Below, one piece after another: positions 57,218 through 64,000 of a stretch of DNA of 64,000 nucleotides. How positions within the stretch are numbered: the first letter of the stretch is position 1; each line of letters begins with the position of its first letter. The stretch is taken from positions 113,832,238 through 113,896,237 of the forward strand of contig NC_090944.1 in the NCBI RefSeq assembly GCF_040807025.1. The letters run 5' to 3'. Both the position numbers and the translations under genes were made by a program. This DNA comes from Struthio camelus (lineage: Eukaryota > Chordata > Aves > Struthioniformes > Struthionidae). A model generated the notes under the pieces. It did no database searches. It was not told the origin of the DNA and worked only from the letters and a program-made list of their open reading frames with translations.

Positions 57218-57710
57218 CTTTTTTTAAAATCAAACATTTCATTACTAGGCAGGAATTAAAAACAATGGCTTTTTCAGTATGACAACACAGCTGGTCAGCA
57301 CTGGCTCTGCCCCCAGCGCCTGAGACCCAGGTTTCAAGGTTTGCCTCCCACTTTCTCCCTCCCCCTCCCCGTTCCTCCCCTCCCCACACACACACAGGAA
57401 AACACTACTCAGAAAACCAAGACAAAACCCAGCAGGGAAACAGAGAGGTAGATGTAACTACGACCCTCGCACTGTTTTGCGAGTTGTGCAAGATGTCTCA
57501 CTATGCTCCAAAAAGTTCGTTTTTCGTCACACGTTGCAGTATTATATCTCAGTAGTCTAAACTAAAAGTGACGCTGAACTAAGAGCTACTGCTGAGAGAG
57601 AGAGTCCAGGGCCACAGAACGAAGGGGGCTGCTTCGCGCCGTATCGCTTTGCCTAGCTGGAGATGTTTAAAACCAGACTGCTCTGCAGAAAAACCACACA
57701 GAAAATACAC

Positions 57711-57726
57711 ACGCACGCACGCACGC
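57711..57726 (+). repeat. Short (CGCA)n tetranucleotide run
   Basis: About four ACGC units. Confidence 0.75.
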
Positions 57727-57779
57727 AGGATGACTACAGCCTTGCTTGCAAAAGGTCGTATTCACCTCTTCCAGAAGGG

Positions 57780-57960
57780 TGGCAGTCCGTGCTCGGTGTG
57801 GGCCCAGGGTCTGGGGTTTCCGTGCCCTCAGCTCGCAGGAAGGTGCCGCGGGGAAGCGGCGGCGGGAGCCCCAGCACCGCCTGCGGCGGGGGCTGGCGCG
57901 AGGCCTGCAGAGCTGCTCCGTCCTCCCCTCACCCCGTCTGGTGCTCACACGCTCAGCTTT
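57780..57960. other. Small GC/CpG-rich block followed by AATAAA on the plus strand
   Basis: An isolated GC-rich block with many CpG. A plus-strand frame (57649-57993, 114 codons) crosses it and stops shortly before AATAAA at 58004-58009, which is followed by GT-rich sequence. That could mark the last exon of an unknown plus-strand transcript converging on the LPGAT1 end. The frame itself is open on several other phases, as expected for GC-rich DNA. Confidence 0.25.
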
Positions 57961-58213
57961 GCTCTTCCCGAGAGCTCTGTAAGCAACGTTTAGCTATAAC
58001 CTGAATAAACGTTCAAGCTGTATGGTGAACTGAAGTGTTATTTTACCATTTGTTGTGTTTATGGTAAGCACAGTAGATGCTCTGCATCATTATGTATAAA
58101 CACAGTAAACAAACCCTCAGAAGAAAAATCGTCTCAGTTATTAAGGGTTAGAAGCACACGAAATCTTGGAGGAAAAAAAAAAAATTCAACTTGGCCACAC
58201 AAAAAAATGGGCC

Positions 58214-58227
58214 GGGGGGGGGGGGGG
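58214..58227 (+). repeat. G(14) homopolymer
   Basis: Fourteen consecutive G residues. Confidence 0.85.
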
Positions 58228-58824
58228 CACCTAATAATCTCTGCAGAGAAATGCATCTTCTGCTATCTGTCTACATTTCTGAAAGACATCTTGGTTGCTG
58301 AAAGGATTTGATTAAAAAAAAAAAAAATTCAATGAAATAAGTTGAGTATAATAAATCGGCACATGGCCAGCCCTTTGCAAAATCACTAACAATCACTACA
58401 GGCTTCTGCATCCATTTTTATCAAACACAACAAAATGCAGGTAGCACAGGAGGGAAGGAAAAAATTGGAGGTAAAGTAAACGGTATCGAGAAAATTAATT
58501 TTCACCATACAAAAGGAACACCATTGCATAATAATATTAAAGGAATCAGCTCTTAATAGGACAATTGTTCCGTGTATAATTATTTCAGTATCCAATGATA
58601 AAATAAAAAGGTTTAACTTTAAAATGCAGAGAATCCTTTTAAAGACTTCTTTTGGATCACAACCAGGTAGTCTACAGTTTCGCACAGAAAAAATAAAGCT
58701 GCTCAGAAGTGTTCGTAACGTATGCAGACTTTGCAAACCAGAGCATGGTTTCAATTTTGCTTTTCCATTTGTTTTTTAAAAAAAGTGTAAAAAGTATCAA
58801 ATATGCAATTTTGCAAAATAACCT

Positions 58825-58830
58825 TTTATT
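58825..58830 (-). terminator. Candidate LPGAT1 polyA signal (AATAAA)
   Basis: On the minus strand ATGAAATAAAAGG is preceded by a TGTATTGTTTGG (UGUA-type) motif and followed by a T-rich tract. It is the best-formed 3' end in the region. A further AATAAA at 57076-57081 could give a longer form. Confidence 0.4.
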
Positions 58831-61800
58831 TCATATGGCTCCATTATTTCCAAACAATACAGTACCCCAGATGTATAATTATTTTGTGTGATTGTATCAG
58901 ATCAGCACAAAATCTCCAGCCAACTATCAAAGAACGCACTGAACCCCAGTATCGTGATTTGGAAATTCCACTTTTAAGTACCTTTGGTCCCAAAATTTTA
59001 TGTCAAGGCAAAGTGGAGCAGTTGAATCCTGTCACACACAGTGATCGGTATTTGTATTAGTATTATCAAACAGGTGAAAAAGTTAACAGCACTTTATGGC
59101 AATGTCAAACAGAAGAAAAACAATTACATCGTTTGCAGAACAAGTGTACAATCAACAGTACCACAGTGGTCATTTTATTTTTAATACAACAAGATGTATC
59201 TTATTGTTGTTGTTGGGGGCGGAGGAGGGAGAAGGGAGCCTTTAAGTTTTCCACTGAGCAAGGTACATGGAAATCTTGCTTCTCAAGATCTGGAGACTTT
59301 AAAAAACCCCTCCTGTAAGACACACCATTGTTGAAATACTTGATAGAAGCATGCATAAAATACAAGAGAATCTGTAAGGAGGGAACGCACACAAAAAGGG
59401 AACTAAAAACGGCACTGGCCATGGCAAACGGGCAAACGTGCCTCACAAAATGGGAATCAAAGGGCAGCAGGGCTAAACTGTTATGACTTACATTATTTCA
59501 ACTGTAACAACTCTTTTACGAACAATTAAACACAAACTTACAGCTGTTTTGTGTGTAACCTTGGCAGAGAACCGTCCTTATTCACAATGCGCTTAAACTG
59601 CTACATTCTCACTTGTGTGCCACAGCTTTCAGTTAACTTTTCCTGTAACCTTCTTCATCCTGTAACTCTTTATACGTTCCTCCACTGTATTGCTCCTAAA
59701 TTCACAGGTATATTAATCACGCAACCATTTTGTGATCAGCCGTATGGTTCATTAGCATCATTTTCTAGCAAATGCAGTTGGAACAGTTCAGAACAGAAAA
59801 CCCAATCGACGGCTGGTGGCAAAACGCTCACTGCGGCTATGACACCAGGCAACGGCCAGCAACCATAACCGAACTGTAACTGACAGGAATTCATGTTTTA
59901 CAAACCAGCTTGCTAAGCTCCAGCCTTGACCAGCATGGTATTTTCAGTACAGAATTTCCTACATACGCTTTATGTTCTTCCCCCTAACAAAAAAAAAAAA
60001 AAACAAAAAAAACACAGACCCAAAACTTTTATCCAATTAATTCTCTTCCACGAAGCTGTATCCAAGTTCCTGCTGGGAGTGCTGCCCTGGGTACTTCCGA
60101 GTTCCTAACAACAGTTTCCAGTCCAGCGTCATCGACAGCAATTCAGCCATAAAGACACATAGCATCAGGCTTTCTTCACGTTTTCCAGTGCAGGCGGGAA
60201 AGAAACGATCTAAGTACTATTTACTCTCCCTATCAAAACTACAATCAGTGCTTGAAAACAAGTGTCTTGCAATAGTTAAGAACAACCAAGGAACAAACTG
60301 AAAGTTAACAGGACCAGATAAATCCAACGATCGCCTGAAACGTTATTGCGCGTCACTAATATTTCCTTAGGCAGCATGTGAACGCTCGCTACGACCACAG
60401 TCCACTGGAAAAAAAAACATATACTGCATTTGAAAAAACACAGTATGCTCTTACACGGAGTTTGCTGGGTTTATAAGGAACAACCTCCTGATGTGAATTA
60501 CCGCTGTGCAATCTGCTTACACAAACTTCCCTTTCCTACCACTCTAGTCTGTCCAAGTTCAAAATAAAAGCAGCAGTAATCTGGGCTCCTGAGCAAACCA
60601 CCTGGCGGAGGACAGGCAGAGCGGTCCGCCACCTGCACTCTGCAGCTCTGAGAGCCCGTCGGCGCCCTGGCCCTGAGGCGGTTCGAACGACAGAAGCACG
60701 CAGGCGGCAACAGCCCCGGGCCGCCCCCACATCTTCCTGTGAAGTGGCAAATTAAGCGCCTTCTTTCGTTCAGCTGTTATTTAACAGCAGCATGAGGAAA
60801 ACATTATGCACCCCAGACTGCCTCCCTTTTCAGTACACGCCTCTTTTAAAACGGATTTTCTTTTGCACTAGAATTCAGGTGCGTCGTGCCTGGGTGTAAA
60901 GAGGCGGGATTCAGAAACAGCATCTTACATAAAACGTTAAGCGGGAGGCAAACGCTGTCCTTTGCCTTCCAGCTGCAGTGGTATTGTAGGTCAGTGAGGT
61001 ATTTCAGGGGAACTTGCCATGAGGCATCATTTTGCAGCCATCCCCATTGAGCTACCACAGAATAAAACAACGGCTTTTGGGGGGTGGTGGAGGCATGGGT
61101 AACTATATATATTTTTGCACTAAACCAGGGAAATCTGCATTGCCTCAACTTTTGGTATGCTCCTTGCTCTTCCCTCCTCCAAGGGGAACACGGGCTATGT
61201 TTTGCATTCTGTGTACCACCCGTTGCGATTCACGTAGCACAAGAGAAAGAAGAATCAATATTGCTAAAGCAGAGCCAAAACTACTGAGGGCTGGTTTCGT
61301 TCTCAGTAAAATTAGTATATAAAAGGCAGTACGCCACAGTTAAGTTCTGGCTATCCTGCTTGTATTTAGAGAGATTAATTTTATTTTAGGAACAGCTCTC
61401 TCAAATCTTTTGTGTAATCACATAAGCATGATGCCAACTAGACCTGCCAGAAGTGAGAATATACATCATTGACATCCTTTCAAAAACATCACATGTTACA
61501 TCTGAAAATGTCACATGTTCCAATTTGCCTTCAAATTCAACTCCTCCTTCCATTATGATTTTAGCCCAGTGGCAGACCTACTCTGAATAACTACATGGAG
61601 GGCAGTATTATTTACCGTACTTTTTTTGCAGTAGTTTGAATATCTTCCTATAGATTTAGGCTAGCAATTGTACCTATTTTTTCTTAAGAAAATAGTTTTT
61701 CTTTTTTTTTTTTTTCCTAAGCAAAACACTAAGATTGTTGGCATTGAATTATTTAAACTCCCACGAGCATATTTAGCGCTGTTGCAACTAGCAGGGGAGA

Positions 61801-63431
61801 AAAAGGCCTCCATAAACCATTCAAAGGTCACCTTGGTTAGACTGCAGCATACAAAATACAGAGGTGGCTAAAAATCACCAGCAGCACCAGAAGACCTTCA
61901 GAAATCGCTAGAATCGTCCTGGCTTCCAATTTGTGACAGATAAAAGCTTTCCCCTACATCCTCAGCTGTACATCTTTCCTTCACTGTATTTCCACCTTTA
62001 AAAGTGCATTTTGCAAAATGATAACGATCAGCGAGACGTGTTCTGAACACAAAAAGGGAAAATAAATCAAGCGACTTTAGATTTTTCCAAGTTCCCTCAT
62101 AACATGAGATACTGTTAGCACACAGAATTCAGACAGCTGATGGTAAAACCAAAACAAGGATGGGCTGATTCATCAAACGTGGATAACTTTTAATCACAAT
62201 ATGATACTGCATTGCTTTTTTGAGCATTGATTCCCCACAAAAACCATCTGACGCTGGATCTTATTTGGGTCCTGTTTTGAGACTGGTGTGTCTAATACAA
62301 CAACTGCTGACTGGGTAGTAGCAACGATACCACCATCAGCTCTGCAGAGTATCTTTACTGACTCCATCACAATGAGTTGTAATAAAGTACGAGTTTGTGC
62401 AAATGAGGAATCTCTACCACACAAGTGTTGTACAGACTACTGAAGAGACACGTTGCTGAATTTTCTGAGCTCTAACTACAATGCCAAGAAATACTTGCGG
62501 TGATAGTTTTCTTGTCGCAGACGTTCTTCTATGACGGTTGTACGATTGCACCTTTTGTCCAAATGCTGAATCTGCTTAAGTGTGGGTGAGAGTATACACC
62601 TTTTAAAAATACAGACAATTCTTAAAATAATACATCATCAGGTCACTATGTTACTGATCTTCACTTTTAGTGGAGTTTAAAATTTCCCCAGAGAGAGGTA
62701 AGGGTCCGTCCAGTATTTTCCTTTACTCTTGTATATTCACATTTGCACATACAACATGATACTCATTGGCAAGAGCCTGGTTTCCCATCGTGTCCTCAGG
62801 TCCCATTCAACTTTTAAAATAGGCAATGATAAAAATACTGAAAGATGCAGTACCACATACCGCCTGACAAAAATGCAAGTGATTGTATGCCAACTAGCCA
62901 CAAATTACTGAGGGTCATCTCCCGAGAGACGGCTTTTGTTTGGCCCTGTAGCGGAGGAAATGCTCCTAAAAAAGAAAAGAAATAACGCATTTAATGCTGG
63001 TGTAAGCAGGAATGACAGGCTTCGTGCATCATTCTTTACCACGACTGCCTGTACCAACCACAGCGCCCACAAACAAGAAACTGGTTACTTGTCTCACGCT
63101 GTACATTTTCAAAATAATCTCCAGTGGTATGTTATCTTCAAGAACATAAAGTTTTCTTTATTATTAAACACCATTTCCATTTCATGTGGATACAAAATTA
63201 AACTCTAAGCATAAACTTGCAAGCATTCTTTAAAGGCCAGTCTCACTGTACTCAACCTTTACACAGAGACCCCATTGTCAACTAGGTTTTCTGTGGTATT
63301 TTTAAAGTTACAATAATGTCTGCAACATCCAATTCAATGGTTACTGTATTAAGTTTTATAGCTGGTCAGTAATAGTTTTGTATATTGCAAAGAAGTAATA
63401 CATATACACTCTCAGGGCTCCTCCTGAATAT

Positions 63432-63481
63432 ATGTGCCTGTATATATGTATATAGTGTGTATATATATGTACAAACACACT
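63432..63481. repeat. TA/TG-rich simple sequence with Pumilio-type motif
   Basis: Alternating TATATG/TGTGTA units end with TATGTACA (63466-63473), whose complement TGTACATA fits the Pumilio consensus TGTANATA. If transcribed from the minus strand it would be part of the LPGAT1 3' UTR. Confidence 0.45.
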
Positions 63482-64000
63482 TTTCCCTTTTTTTTTTTTC
63501 CCCCCCTCCTTTAAAAACACAATAGTTTCCATGTTGTGCGAAAATTCACTGGCTAGTCAATCATATAGACTAAGGCAGCATTGTAATTTGCTAACCATAG
63601 AGTTTTCTAGAAAGATTTTTTGAAATGTCTGTTTATGAGAGAAAGAGCAAGAGAGGGCAGACATGATTAAAAACGTCATTTTTCCTAATTTGACTTTTTT
63701 TCTAACTTAGAACACTGTAGTTTCAATATGTCTGAACACATCAGAGGTTTATAGCCACAAACAAAGTATTTGCATATATTTACGTCAGTATATTAAAAAA
63801 TTTGCATTACATATTACAGAGGTGCACAAAGCCTAGAAGATATGAATCAATTTTTTTTGGTTAATCCAGAACCGTGGATATACAAATCTCTGAGAATACT
63901 AAATATGTAGATCTAGTGCTATAATATTATGGGGTCACAGCTACTCACATAAGATCAAACGATGAATGATCAAAGAGTAAAGATACAGCAATGTAAGTTT

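Larger units (their letters stand above)
58800..64000 (-). other. LPGAT1: Probable long 3' UTR of LPGAT1 (inferred)
   Basis: LPGAT1, a lysophospholipid acyltransferase of the ER membrane, is the next minus-strand gene after NEK2 in human and has a multi-kilobase 3' UTR there. The minus strand here shows no coding exon; in particular its conserved C-terminus is absent. It has UTR-like features: candidate polyA signals at 58825-58830, 63157-63162 and 57076-57081, a Pumilio-type TGTACATA at 63466-63473, and many AT-rich runs. The call rests on synteny and texture. If correct, the stop codon lies beyond the right edge. Confidence 0.4.

Noticed and set aside
58386-58754. A 122-codon minus frame as the LPGAT1 last exon
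   Set aside because: It does not match the known LPGAT1 C-terminus and lies downstream of the best polyA signal candidate.
1-64000. CRISPR arrays, tRNA or rRNA genes, bacterial operons, intact ERVs
   Set aside because: Looked for and not seen; the window has spliced vertebrate genes, CpG islands and CR1 repeats only.

Overview
The window is ordinary vertebrate nuclear DNA, almost certainly from a bird. The evidence is CR1 LINE copies carrying the avian-style tail (ATTCTGTGATTCTGT), low repeat density, CpG-island promoters, short multi-exon genes with GT-AG introns, and the minus-strand gene order SLC30A1 - NEK2 - (LPGAT1), which matches human 1q32. The species cannot be fixed from the sequence alone.

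Layout. Positions 1-478 hold the first coding part of SLC30A1 (zinc exporter ZnT1) on the minus strand, cut by the window edge. It sits in a CpG-island promoter (to about 1530) with a strong metal-response element, GC boxes, inverted CCAAT boxes, a full CRE and a G-quadruplex run. Positions 1530-22660 are intergenic with no supportable gene; a GC-rich patch lies at 11330-12130. NEK2 (mitotic NIMA-related kinase) occupies about 22660-31190 on the minus strand. I rebuilt nine coding exons in frame from start to stop, giving 443 residues (human 445), with promoter, polyA signal and a possible NEK2B-like alternative end. Its CpG-island promoter (30890-31760) has a cell-cycle layout: MYB-type palindrome, two NF-Y boxes and a CHR-like palindrome.

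Positions 31800-57060 are intergenic. They contain two clear CR1 insertions (38572-38888 plus, 40085-40890 minus), two older CR1 fragments, simple repeats, and some compact CpG or motif clusters that look regulatory. From about 58800 (possibly 57070) to the right edge the DNA looks like a long 3' UTR on the minus strand. Synteny predicts LPGAT1, but none of its coding sequence is in the window, so this is an inference.

The genes do not form an operon or pathway; they are neighbours by conserved synteny. The best leads are in NEK2: this bird copy appears to have lost the KEN box and the RxxL-type D-box of human NEK2A while keeping the PP1-docking KVHF and the Met-Arg tail, and exon 8 reads through into a 49-codon alternative C-terminus followed by an intronic AATAAA. 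I found no evidence of a wholly new biological system, CRISPR array, operon or intact mobile element.
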